Below, one piece after another: positions 41,275 through 49,781 of a DNA stretch of 64,000 nt. A model generated the notes under the pieces. That model worked only from the letters and a program-made list of their open reading frames with translations, was not told the origin of the DNA and did no database searches. The position numbers were made by a program, and so were the translations under genes. The DNA is from Lachnospiraceae bacterium oral taxon 500. GTDB lineage: Bacteria > Bacillota > Clostridia > Lachnospirales > Vallitaleaceae. The DNA lies in the NCBI GenBank assembly GCA_002999035.1, contig CP027241.1, positions 1 to 64,000 on the forward strand. Reading direction: 5' to 3'. Each line of letters starts with the position of its first letter. Within the stretch, counting starts at the first letter, position 1.

Positions 41275-42163
41275 CTAATTTTCATAATAAACATATTTTT
41301 CGGAAAACTTAAAGGTAAGGGCCGTGGCAATCACAATAATGCCGGTCAGCACCCAGGCCAAAGCTGAAGAATAGCCCATGCGGAACTGCTCAAATGCACT
41401 CCGGTACAAATGCAGCACATAAAAATAAGTGGAGTCAACCGGCCCGCCGCTGGTCATGACATAGGCTTGGGTAAATACCTGAAAAGAGCCGATCATATTC
41501 ATAATCACGTTAAAAAGAATAATCGGACTGAGCATCGGCAGGGTAATGTGCAGAAACAGATGCCGGCTCCTTGCCCCGTCTGCTGCCGCCGCCTCGTATA
41601 ACTCGGTCGGGATATTTTTCAGCGCCGATAAAAAAATAACCATGGCGGAACCGAACTGCCAGGCAGAAATAAAAGATAGGGTACCTAACGCCAAATCCGG
41701 ATCAGATAAAAATCCAACCGGCGCCAGCCCCAGATGCCCCAGCAACTGATTGATAATGCCAAAATGGCTGAACACCATTTTCCAGGTAATTGACATCGCC
41801 ACGCTGGAGCCCAATATGGAAGGAAGATAATAAATCGTCCGGTAAATTCCCATACCGGCCAGCCTTTTGTTTAAAATCATGGCAATAAACAGCGCAAAAG
41901 CAACTTTAGCAGGTACCGATAAAAGCACATAGCGAAACGTTACCCATAAAGAATGAGCAAACAGCCGATCTTTGGTAAACATTTCCCGGTAATTGGACAG
42001 CCCCACAAACTGCGCCCTGGTAAATATATCGTAGTTGGTAAAGGAAAGCCCGAAAGATTGAATAATCGGCCAAATCACAAAAATCAAAAAGCCCAAAAGC
42101 CAGGGCAGCAAAAAGAAAATGGCTTCTTTGTCATATTTGGATCTGCCTCGCTTTTTTTTTCAT
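41275..42163 (-). pseudogene. Sugar ABC transporter permease, MalF/CUT1 type, A9 frameshift at codon 2-4
   Basis: From 42111 down, 278 codons encode a complete MalF-like permease with six helices and the EAA loop 'NIPTELYEAAAADGARSRHLFLHI'. The proper start, ATG at 42163 behind AAGGAGGGG, is out of frame: nine A residues follow it. With eight A residues the frame would read MKKKRGRSKYDKEAIFFLLP and join the body exactly. As written, translation from that ATG stops after 10 codons. It may be a sequence error, a phase-variable tract or a loss-of-function allele. A weak internal TTG at 42111 is the only in-frame alternative. Confidence 0.8.
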
Positions 42164-42353
42164 ATCATCCCCTCCTTAACAAATATTATAATTCCGCCGG
42201 CGGATTGCCGCAATTGATATAAATTGTCCTTCTGGGGGAGAAATCTTGCCTCATATATAGCGAAGGGTATTATATTTGCTGTTTTATGGCGGCATTTTTG
42301 CTGCATTTATTGTTATAATTATATTTAAAATACAAAAATAATCTTCAAAAAAA

Positions 42354-42405
42354 TAATATTTACCAATTCGTTTGCTTTTCAGATACAATTAATTAGTAAA
42401 TATTA
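42354..42405. repeat. 15-bp AT-rich inverted repeat in the intergenic region
   Basis: TAATATTTACCAATT (42354-42368) faces AATTAGTAAATATTA (42391-42405) with one mismatch, around 22 bases. It lies downstream of the DUF4143 gene and upstream of the sugar operon. No coding sequence was seen in 42164-42457. It could be an operator for the sugar operon or a weak terminator. Confidence 0.45.
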
Positions 42406-42457
42406 CCATTTATTAAGAATAAAAACCAGTATCCAGTATTTATCCATTCCCTGCGGA

Positions 42458-43807
42458 TTATATCTTAAACCGCTCCGCCGAAATATCCATAAACTCAATT
42501 AAATCCTCTTTGAGAAACATAACCATATAAATCGGCAAATACGTCAGCTTTCCTTTTACTTTCACATTGTCATTGGTGAAAACATAGGCTTCTTCGATGG
42601 CGTACTCTTTAACACTCATCACATTATCCAATGCCGAATGCTTTTCATAATCCTTGCCGCTTTTTACTTCAATCGGCAGCACTCGGCCGGCGTGCTCCAC
42701 CACAAAATCCAACTCGCCTTTTTTCTTACTATTATAATAATACAGCGGGTAGCCATGGGCATACAACTCTTGGGCTATCCCATTTTCATAAACCGCGCCT
42801 TTGTTAATATCCTTTTCCTGACTGACAATTTTTAATTTACATGCCTTGCCGTATATTGTAGTCAGCAGTCCCACATCGGAGAGAAACAGTTTAAATAAGC
42901 TGCTCTTTTTATTCAATAAAAGCGGAATAGTCGGCTCTGTAGCATTAAATACAGCCAAAGCAACACCCGCTTTCCAAAGCCAAGTAAAGCTGTCCGCAAT
43001 CCGGTCGTAGCGCAAATTCTTTTTTATATCCGCAATCATAAACCGTTTATTTTTTTCATTTATCTCCGCCGGAATCAGCTCATAAATATGGGTAATCATC
43101 AGCTTGCGGTTTTCTTCCTCATACTGTGTAAAATCCAGTTTATACTGCTCGATAATGGCTCTGTGTTCATCTATGACATCATCAATATTGCCGGTAGTTC
43201 GATACTTTTCAACCGCTGCCGGCATACCGCCGATAATCAGGTAAAGCTGAAACATATCCATGATTTTACTATGGATCACTTCATCAACCGGCTGCCTCGC
43301 CATAAAAGCACTGCGCAGTTTCTCTATGACTGCTTCGTCTACATTAAATATTTGCAGAAACTCTTCAAAGTCCAGCGGATACATCTGAAGCGTCTGCAAA
43401 TAGCCAACCGGTGCTGACTTTAAATTCACGATTTCCACGCCAAGAAGCGAGCCGGAGAGAATATAACGAAAGCGCTTATCCTCTACCAGAAATTTGATTC
43501 TGGTAACGATTTCTTTGTACCTTTGGATTTCATCAAAGAAAAAAATGGTCTTTTCGGGAATGATTTTCTGATTGCTGTATAATGACAGCTTTAAAATCAG
43601 GTCATCGATTCCGGCTGCTTTGTCTAAAATGTCAACAATCTCCGGCTGCCGGATAAGATTAAATTCAATATAATCGCAGTTAGCCAGCTTTAAACATTCC
43701 CGAATAATAAATGTTTTGCCGGCTTGGCGAACTCCATAAATCAGCAGCGCTTTTTCACTGTCTTCCAGCCATCGCAGAATGTCCTTTTCAATTTTTCTTT
43801 TCAGCAT
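42458..43807 (-). CDS. AAA ATPase with DUF4143 C-terminal domain
   Basis: 449 residues. Walker A GVRQAGKT at 25-32, Walker B IFFFDEIQR near 88-96, then 'FRYILSGSLLGVEI'. The C-terminal DUF4143 part has 'KKGELDFVVEHAGRVLPIEVKSG', a PD-(D/E)xK-like site. This family is widespread in anaerobes and of unknown function; a DNA-related ATPase/nuclease is likely. AGGAGTGGGGG lies 12 bases before the start. It stands alone and is preceded by 33-bp repeats. Confidence 0.88.
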   Translation of the reverse strand: MLKRKIEKDILRWLEDSEKALLIYGVRQAGKTFIIRECLKLANCDYIEFNLIRQPEIVDILDKAAGIDDLILKLSLYSNQKIIPEKTIFFFDEIQRYKEIVTRIKFLVEDKRFRYILSGSLLGVEIVNLKSAPVGYLQTLQMYPLDFEEFLQIFNVDEAVIEKLRSAFMARQPVDEVIHSKIMDMFQLYLIIGGMPAAVEKYRTTGNIDDVIDEHRAIIEQYKLDFTQYEEENRKLMITHIYELIPAEINEKNKRFMIADIKKNLRYDRIADSFTWLWKAGVALAVFNATEPTIPLLLNKKSSLFKLFLSDVGLLTTIYGKACKLKIVSQEKDINKGAVYENGIAQELYAHGYPLYYYNSKKKGELDFVVEHAGRVLPIEVKSGKDYEKHSALDNVMSVKEYAIEEAYVFTNDNVKVKGKLTYLPIYMVMFLKEDLIEFMDISAERFKI

Positions 43808-43860
43808 GGTTCAAACCCCCACTCCTGTTTTGTGCGTTTTCCATGGTCATTATACCTCTT

Positions 43861-43992
43861 TTTCGACACTTTTGCAAGGCTTTTAGAACCTTACTTCGAC
43901 ACTTTTCCAAGACTTTAGAAGACAAATTTTGACACTTTTCCAAGGTTTTATACCGTTCATTTTGACATTTTTCCATAAATTGCTGGTTTCCT
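43861..43992. repeat. Four 33-bp tandem repeats upstream of the DUF4143 ATPase gene
   Basis: Units begin at 43861, 43894, 43927 and 43960 with the core tt(t/c)gacacttttccaaggcttt. The period is exactly 33 bp, 11 codons. On the minus strand an open frame (43788-44021, TTG start) reads repeats MEKCQNERYKT, LEKCQNLSSKV, LEKCRSKVLKA, LQKCRKRGIMT. No strong ribosome site was found, so it may not be translated. Not a CRISPR: there are no spacers. Confidence 0.7.
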
Positions 43993-44178
43993 TCCCAGAC
44001 CGGCAGAAAGCGTTTTGTCAAATACTTTTTTTGATTTATTGACGATTTTTTCTTGAAATTTGAGCAGCAAAAAACAGTAAACTTTTTTTAATTTACTGTT
44101 TCTTAAATTACTATACTTAATTAGATAAATTATAATTTTTAGATTTAAACATAATTCTATCCATCCCATCTCATTATA

Positions 44179-45218
44179 TTATTCCCAAAGTGTATGCCGT
44201 GCATATACTTCAAATTGATTCGGCCTATCATCACTGAAAAAAATAACTTCTATATCATAGCTTTTCCAAAGTATGTAGGGATAGGTCTGCATTTTGATAG
44301 AATAATGTCCTTTTACTTTCCGTTCTTGATAACTACTCGGAGAAAGTGAAAATGCATCTCTCACATTTTCTTTTTCAAAATAGTCCAAGGATAATTCGGA
44401 AATATTTTGATTGCATATTTTGACATGATTCATCATATCGGTCTTTGAGGTTGTGCCGAAGTATGTAATAATACAATCTTCAAGCTTTGCTTTGTCTTGA
44501 TATTTTGGTGTCAAATTCACATATCCGTATCCTTTTCCGTCTTTGACAAGCTCTGCCGCTTCGCCAAAGACATAATGGCTCTCTCTTTTATTTTCAACGG
44601 TGTCATTTGAACTTCTTCCGGAAAAACGAAAGCCGTTTGAAAGCAGATCTTTTGCTGTTGTATGTCCGATAACAATCTCATATCCGTCCACTTGCACCGT
44701 AGGTGCTTTTACGGGCAAACCTGTAAGCATAAATGTTAATGTACAGGCGAATATTGACATTAGAAGCATGCCAATGACCGCATTTGCAGCAGCTGAAGAT
44801 TTACAGATATAATTTGATTTTTTTATAGCGGAGAGTATATGACTTAAGAGCAGTTTCCCCAAAGATAAAATCGCTCTCATGGCAACAATAATCAATAATT
44901 CTGCATATGTCCAAAACCTCACTTTATTATTGGGAAAGTATTTACCGTAGAAAATAAAATAAGTTGCTATACTGGCTATTACTACTCCCAAAATATAGAA
45001 ATTAACTTCATTTAATGCATATTTATCTGTGAAATCCTCATATATGTCCGCACCTCTTCTTTTTAGAGCATGTCCTATCGAATACATCCACTTAGGTACT
45101 TCTCTGTTGTTTTTTACTGCAATTACAAGACGAATATATAAAAATATTGTAAAAGCTAAGGTAAGGCTCATTGCAATAAAAGCAATCAGACCGCATATAA
45201 AAAATCCTATTTCAATCC
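44179..45218 (-). CDS. Membrane protein of unknown function
   Basis: 330 residues from the ATG at 45171. The frame stays open upstream to a rare ATT at 45218, directly after AGGAGAGG, giving a better first helix (EIGFFICGLIAFIAMSL). Hydrophobic segments lie near 1-16, 54-72, 85-106 and 124-146. They are followed by an extracytoplasmic domain of about 180 residues with no recognised motif. Not identifiable; it shows no link to its neighbours beyond orientation. The N-terminus is uncertain. Confidence 0.6.
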
Positions 45219-45241
45219 TCTCCTAACTTCTAATTTGAAGC

Positions 45242-45355
45242 GCGCAAGCATAAATGAATGCGACCGCAAAGCGGGCATATTCATTTTGCGGCGCTTCACC
45301 GCCAGAAGAAAAGCACGAAGTGCGGCAAATGCGCAGCATTTGATCTGGCGGTGAA
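45242..45355. repeat. Two adjacent folded DNA/RNA elements between membrane-protein genes
   Basis: Part one (45242-45294) has GCGC ends, an ATGAATGC/GCATaTTCAT arm and a CCGC-AAA-GCGG tip. Part two (45295-45355) has a perfect 12-bp outer stem TTCACCGCCAGA/TCTGGCGGTGAA enclosing two hairpins, GCAC-GAA-GTGC and CAAATGC-GCA-GCATTTG: a three-way junction. It is far more structured than a terminator and lacks a T run. It could be a dispersed repeat (REP/MITE-like) or a small RNA. Confidence 0.65.
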
Positions 45356-45369
45356 AACTGAAATTCGTG

Positions 45370-46134
45370 TTACTGCAGCCCCATCAGGAAAAATGCCAAA
45401 GCCATAATCGGCAAAACAGTCCAGCCGATATATCTTCCTGCAATTTCCCAATCGGACGGCTCCGCATGGTCTGCATTGCGAATCCGAAATGCCAGACACC
45501 AACGGAATAACTCATCTGCGAACAAAATGGAAAACGCATTGAGAATGCAAATGAACACGGCTCCAAACCATGCAAATCCTTCGCCCTTATGGGTCAGTTC
45601 GGGATCACCCATCAGTTCCAGTATGGTAGACGCCGATGGCTCCATGGGGTCGATTACATTCCCGTTTTCATCTCTCCTGACTCCATCACCGGCTACATAG
45701 GAAAAACCAAGGTTATCTGATGTCCCGTCTTCATTGTACAACCAATAGAAATCCTCTGTTTTCAAAACGCCTCCGCGAAACAGAATCTCTTCTCCTTGGC
45801 GGAGCTCCACGCCGGTCATATATTCCGCCATCTCCTTATTTTCCGGAATTGCCGTCGGATCTTCTTTTGCGGTATAAGGACCGTAGGTTTTATCGCCGTA
45901 CCGGAAAACAACGGTCTTATCCTCAGACACCGTAAAATATGCCTGTTGACCGTGAATCTGACCGGAATAAACAGTGCTGCCGTTTTCTTGGCTTGGGACA
46001 AGAATTGTATCTTTGTATGCAAATCCGACCCGCTGAATCGTCACAGGATAAATCACTGCAAAAACCAAAACCATAGCCATCATAAGTATTAGGACACACT
46101 TTTGATAACGATTCAAGTTTTTAATCTTTTTCAT
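45370..46134 (-). CDS. Membrane protein of unknown function
   Basis: 254 residues. One transmembrane helix at about 14-33 (LILMMAMVLVFAVIYPVTI), an extracytoplasmic domain (34-180), then helices near 190-208 and 233-252. The middle reads like a beta-rich domain (GQQAYFTVSEDKTVVFRYGDKTYGPYT). Proteins of this pattern occur across Clostridia with no assigned role. The promoter has TATAAT at 46184-46189. No partner gene is obvious. Confidence 0.65.
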   Translation of the reverse strand: MKKIKNLNRYQKCVLILMMAMVLVFAVIYPVTIQRVGFAYKDTILVPSQENGSTVYSGQIHGQQAYFTVSEDKTVVFRYGDKTYGPYTAKEDPTAIPENKEMAEYMTGVELRQGEEILFRGGVLKTEDFYWLYNEDGTSDNLGFSYVAGDGVRRDENGNVIDPMEPSASTILELMGDPELTHKGEGFAWFGAVFICILNAFSILFADELFRWCLAFRIRNADHAEPSDWEIAGRYIGWTVLPIMALAFFLMGLQ

Positions 46135-46174
46135 CGTTCATCTCCTGTTCCATGCTGATTTATTTCCTTCACCC

Positions 46175-46296
46175 CTTACGACATTATAGCACATTTCAGT
46201 CCGGTTTTATAGGTCTGATCCTTGTTTTTTACCTGTGCTGGTTCTTTCAGATATTTCTTGGCACTCTCAAACGAAATAATCTCGGCGGTATGCTCA
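46175..46296 (-). other. Open stretch resembling a gene 3' end
   Basis: Directly after the permease stop, the minus strand has 40 open codons reading EHTAEIISFESAKKYLKEPAQ and ending CAIMS at 46175, with no start. It is coding-like (an amphipathic, charged mix). It may be the remnant of a degraded gene. No other feature occupies 46190-46296. Confidence 0.3.
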
Positions 46297-48378
46297 TTAT
46301 AGAAAGTCTCTTGCCGCCGCGTAGTCCGCTTCGGTCATGGCCCGCAGGTAAGAAACGCCGTCCTTTAAGTTAACCCGCAGCAAAATCATTGTTTTTTCTT
46401 CCGACGGATAATCCAAACAAATTCCGGCCGATTTTAAATATATCATGATTTCGGCCGGATCAGTCAGTATCGCTATTTTTTCCTGCCGGTACTTCTCCCA
46501 ATCCCCTCCCCAATAGCATTGATCCCGGACTTCCGTACCCGGCAGTCTGTAAATTTCAACTGATTCAACTAAACTTTGGATATCAGTCATTTCCCGGTAT
46601 TTCGGGCTGTTGTCTGCCAGCCAGCGGCGCAGCCGCGGCACGCTGCCGTAAAAAACAAGGTCTTCTTCCGGGCTTGTTTCGGCCGTGGACTCCGGCTCAG
46701 CGGCCGGAAACTTTTTATAATCCAACTTCGGCTTATACTCTCGAACAAAAACAAACCGGATTGGGATTTGCTCCAAGACCTGCACCTGCTCAGCCCTTTG
46801 GCCGTGAATATTGACTTTTTCCGGCGACTTAGCCGCCGCCATAATCTCCTGCCGGATAACCGCTAACAGCTCCTGCATCTTGGCGCCGCTAAAACTGTCC
46901 TCAGCTCGGGAAGCTTCGGTACTAACTCGAATCCCGACCAAATCGGTCAGCGTCTTTTCCTTCAGCACTGGATAAGCCTGCTTCAGCGCTTCCTCACTCT
47001 TGCTTAGTTCCTGCCAGTCCTTTTTCACGGCGCTGCCAGCGATACTATACTCCCGGCGAACAATCTCGCCATTTTTCAAGAAATAACTGAACCGAAAATA
47101 CAGCGGGTTGGTATCCTTGCTTCCGCTCCCCCGGTTTTCGAGCACATAATGATGAATTTTTTCCACTACAGCAATATTAGCGCTTTCTGTAAATTTATAA
47201 GTATTGCGATATTTCCGGTCATAGCTTTGCGAACCGATCAAGCGGTCAATGGCCGCTTCCGTGTCCGCCCAGGACGAATGAACGGTGATACTTACGCTCT
47301 CGACTTCCTCCGGCGCCGGAATTCTCCGCTCATAGCCGAATAAGTCGGCGTCAATCAGTCCAATCACCGCCAGCGTAAGCGCTAAGGCAAGGAAAGTTCC
47401 CCACCATGCTTTTTTCAGATAAATGGTTTTCCAGGCAATCATCGCCGCCACGATATAGCCCAGCACCGCCCCCAGCGCCGCTCCGATGTAAAAAGTGAAT
47501 ACATCGTCGTGCAGGCGAACGCCTACGATCCCGGTCAGCACCACCGTCATCAAAATGACCGCGCATAAGGTAAAGCCAAAAATAAAGATGATTTTTAAAA
47601 AGCCAAAGCCAATCCAGTCCCGATTATTTTCCATTTTTTTATAACGGTACAGCAAAAAGGCCAGAATAAAAGCCACAGCCGCATAAATACCGATAAAAAG
47701 CAAAAAGTCCACGGCAATGATCTCATCCCGATTTAGGGAAAATATCTTGTCGATTAAGTTCAGTTTCCGGAAAAACCGGGCAAGGGAACTGTTTCCGGCA
47801 AAACCATACAACAGATGTTCCCCGAAGTAATCCACTGCTCCGGCAAAATACACCGGCAGGACATAAAAAATGATCACAAATAAAATATGCCAAATCACCG
47901 AGCCGGTAATCATCCCCATAGCAATACTAATGCTGTAGTTCGCCAGCGCCAGCAAAATCATCGCTATCCCCCAGCTCAGAATCACGGTAAAAAGTTGCTT
48001 TTCCTCCCGGAAGCGAAGCACGCCAATCACCAGCGACAGCAGGATATTAAACACCAGCGGAACTAAATATAAAATCAAACCGGAAACAAACTGACTGAAA
48101 TAAATTTGCGTCTTAGTCATCGGCAAGCTCAAATAAAAGGCTATGCCGTTGTCCGTTTTTAAAAAGTGATAAAAAACCACCCCCAGTGCCGCCGGCACCA
48201 GAAAGATAAAAATTTCATCATTCAGCGTGAAAACTGCGCTTATCCACTCCTTAACCTGCAAAAACAGCAGCGGATATCGCAAAAACAGATAAATTCCCCA
48301 CAGTAAGGAGATCACGCCATACATCTTGATATTATTTTGGATCAATGCTTTTTTACAAAAGGATATTTTGGATTTCAT
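46297..48378 (-). CDS. ABC-2 type exporter permease (YtrC-like)
   Basis: About 693 residues from the ATG at 48378 (GGAGGAGAGGGCT). N-terminal half: about eight transmembrane helices (first MYGVISLLWGIYLFLRYPLLF). C-terminal part: a soluble domain of about 330 residues with charged helices (DUF6449-like). It overlaps the ATPase stop by 26 bases, so the pair is coupled. Together with the GntR regulator upstream it matches the YtrA-type antimicrobial-stress ABC operons. Substrate unknown. Confidence 0.8.
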   Translation of the reverse strand: MKSKISFCKKALIQNNIKMYGVISLLWGIYLFLRYPLLFLQVKEWISAVFTLNDEIFIFLVPAALGVVFYHFLKTDNGIAFYLSLPMTKTQIYFSQFVSGLILYLVPLVFNILLSLVIGVLRFREEKQLFTVILSWGIAMILLALANYSISIAMGMITGSVIWHILFVIIFYVLPVYFAGAVDYFGEHLLYGFAGNSSLARFFRKLNLIDKIFSLNRDEIIAVDFLLFIGIYAAVAFILAFLLYRYKKMENNRDWIGFGFLKIIFIFGFTLCAVILMTVVLTGIVGVRLHDDVFTFYIGAALGAVLGYIVAAMIAWKTIYLKKAWWGTFLALALTLAVIGLIDADLFGYERRIPAPEEVESVSITVHSSWADTEAAIDRLIGSQSYDRKYRNTYKFTESANIAVVEKIHHYVLENRGSGSKDTNPLYFRFSYFLKNGEIVRREYSIAGSAVKKDWQELSKSEEALKQAYPVLKEKTLTDLVGIRVSTEASRAEDSFSGAKMQELLAVIRQEIMAAAKSPEKVNIHGQRAEQVQVLEQIPIRFVFVREYKPKLDYKKFPAAEPESTAETSPEEDLVFYGSVPRLRRWLADNSPKYREMTDIQSLVESVEIYRLPGTEVRDQCYWGGDWEKYRQEKIAILTDPAEIMIYLKSAGICLDYPSEEKTMILLRVNLKDGVSYLRAMTEADYAAARDFL

Positions 48379-49258
48379 AGCCCTCTCCTCCGATCTCATA
48401 AATAAATATTTCTTCCAGACTAAGCGGAATAAAGTCAATAAACATCGGTTGATAGGCGGCAAAGGCTTTTTCGATTTCTTCCTCTCTGCCGCGCACCACA
48501 AAGGAATAGACCCGGCCGGTATGACTGCTTTTCATCACCTTAAAAGGCAGCGCCGCCGGATCAATCTCGGTTTGTTCGGAGGCAAAAGCCATCTGGACCT
48601 TATGGATATCGCCTTTTAAATCGTCCAATTCCCGCTCCAGCAAAACCTTTCCATTATGCAGAATACCAACGGTATCACAAATATCCTCAAGTTCCCGTAA
48701 ATTATGCGAGGACACCAGTACCGTCATCTCCCGACTGCTGACGTCCTGCATCAGCAGTGACCAGATTTGGCGGCGCATCACCGGATCCAGCCCGTCGACC
48801 GGTTCGTCTAAAATCATCACTTCCGGCCGGGCACAAATCCCGAGCCACAGCGCCGTTTGTTTTTTCATGCCCTTGGAAAACTGATTGATTCGTTTATTTT
48901 CATCCAGCTTTAGTACCTGCCGGACTTTATGATATCTTTCCCAGTCAAAATCCGGATAAATACCGGCGTAAAACTTAGCCATCCGTTTCGACGAATACAT
49001 GGAAAAGAAAAACAAATCATCCGGCACATAAAAGATTTTTCTTTTCATCTCCGGATTGTCATAAATATCCTGTTCCTGCATTTTAATCGCACCCTGTTCC
49101 TGCCGGAAAACGCCCATAATCGTCTTTATCAAAGTGGTTTTGCCCGAACCGTTCGCGCCGACCAGACCATAGACCGAACCTTTTTTGATTGACAGGTTTA
49201 CTCCCGACAGCGCAGTAAAATCTCCGTATTTTTTGGTTACGTCCATTACTTCAATCAT
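48353..49258 (-). CDS. ABC transporter ATPase (YtrB-like)
   Basis: About 302 residues from the ATG at 49258. Walker A GANGSGKT, signature FSKGMKKQ (a variant of LSGGQ) and Walker B VMILDEPVDGLD, followed by an H-loop (VSSHNLREL). An alternative upstream start exists but has a weaker site. It overlaps the GntR gene by eight bases and the permease gene by 26, so all three are one operon. Confidence 0.9.
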   Translation of the reverse strand: MIEVMDVTKKYGDFTALSGVNLSIKKGSVYGLVGANGSGKTTLIKTIMGVFRQEQGAIKMQEQDIYDNPEMKRKIFYVPDDLFFFSMYSSKRMAKFYAGIYPDFDWERYHKVRQVLKLDENKRINQFSKGMKKQTALWLGICARPEVMILDEPVDGLDPVMRRQIWSLLMQDVSSREMTVLVSSHNLRELEDICDTVGILHNGKVLLERELDDLKGDIHKVQMAFASEQTEIDPAALPFKVMKSSHTGRVYSFVVRGREEEIEKAFAAYQPMFIDFIPLSLEEIFIYEIGGEGYEIQNILL

Positions 49259-49628
49259 TGTTTTCCTCCTTCTCCGCCCAATCCAGGTAGCTGCAAATCT
49301 CCTCCCGACGCAGCCCCAGCCGATAGGCTTTTTCCACTGCGGCGGCAATCTCTTTCAGCACCCTCTCCTGCTGCTCCTTCACTTTAGCGGTCTTCAGTTC
49401 CATGACATAATTGCCCTTGCCCGGCAGACTGTATAAAAATCCTTCCTGCTCCAGCATCCGAAACGCCTTTTGAATCGTATTGGGATTGATCACCAGTTCC
49501 GCCGACAACTCGCGAACCGACGGCAATTTTTCATCCGCCTGCAAATCACCGCTGATGATATTGGTTTTAATATTTTGCACGATCTGCAAATACAGCGGCG
49601 TCCGGCTTCGTAAATCAACCTGAATCAT
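49251..49628 (-). CDS. GntR-family regulator, YtrA type
   Basis: 125 residues. The winged helix (1-75) has PLYLQIVQNIKTNIISGDLQADEKLPSVRELSAEL and NPNTIQKAFRMLEQEGFLYSLPGKGNYV. The short C-terminal helical tail is the mark of the YtrA subfamily, which controls adjacent ABC genes in response to cell-wall antibiotics. The palindrome just upstream is the likely autoregulatory operator. Confidence 0.9.
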   Translation of the reverse strand: MIQVDLRSRTPLYLQIVQNIKTNIISGDLQADEKLPSVRELSAELVINPNTIQKAFRMLEQEGFLYSLPGKGNYVMELKTAKVKEQQERVLKEIAAAVEKAYRLGLRREEICSYLDWAEKEENND

Positions 49629-49694
49629 CTTCGCTCACTCCTTTTTCCTGACTCGGCATTATCTTTATTGTATTATCTGAGCTATCCGTTATAT

Positions 49695-49748
49695 CTGTTC
49701 TATATCATATAGTACAGTTATTATAATAAAAAGGAAAACGCTTGTCAA
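49695..49748 (-). promoter_or_regulatory. Promoter and palindromic operator of the GntR/ABC operon
   Basis: TTGACA (49743-49748) and TATAAT (49720-49725) on the minus strand are exactly 17 bases apart. Just downstream lies the 23-bp dyad CTGTaCTATAT-g-ATATAGaACAG (49695-49717) with one mismatch. GntR repression by blocking the start site is the simple reading. Confidence 0.85.
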
Positions 49749-49781
49749 GGTTTTTTCTGAAAGTTTAAAAATATTACATCC

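Noticed and set aside
42458-43807. DUF4143 ATPase plus repeats as a defence system
   Set aside because: The family is very common and mostly solitary; no partner nuclease, toxin or other defence gene lies beside it.
43861-43992. 33-bp repeats as a CRISPR array
   Set aside because: There are no unique spacers between units; the whole period is repeat, and no cas genes are near.
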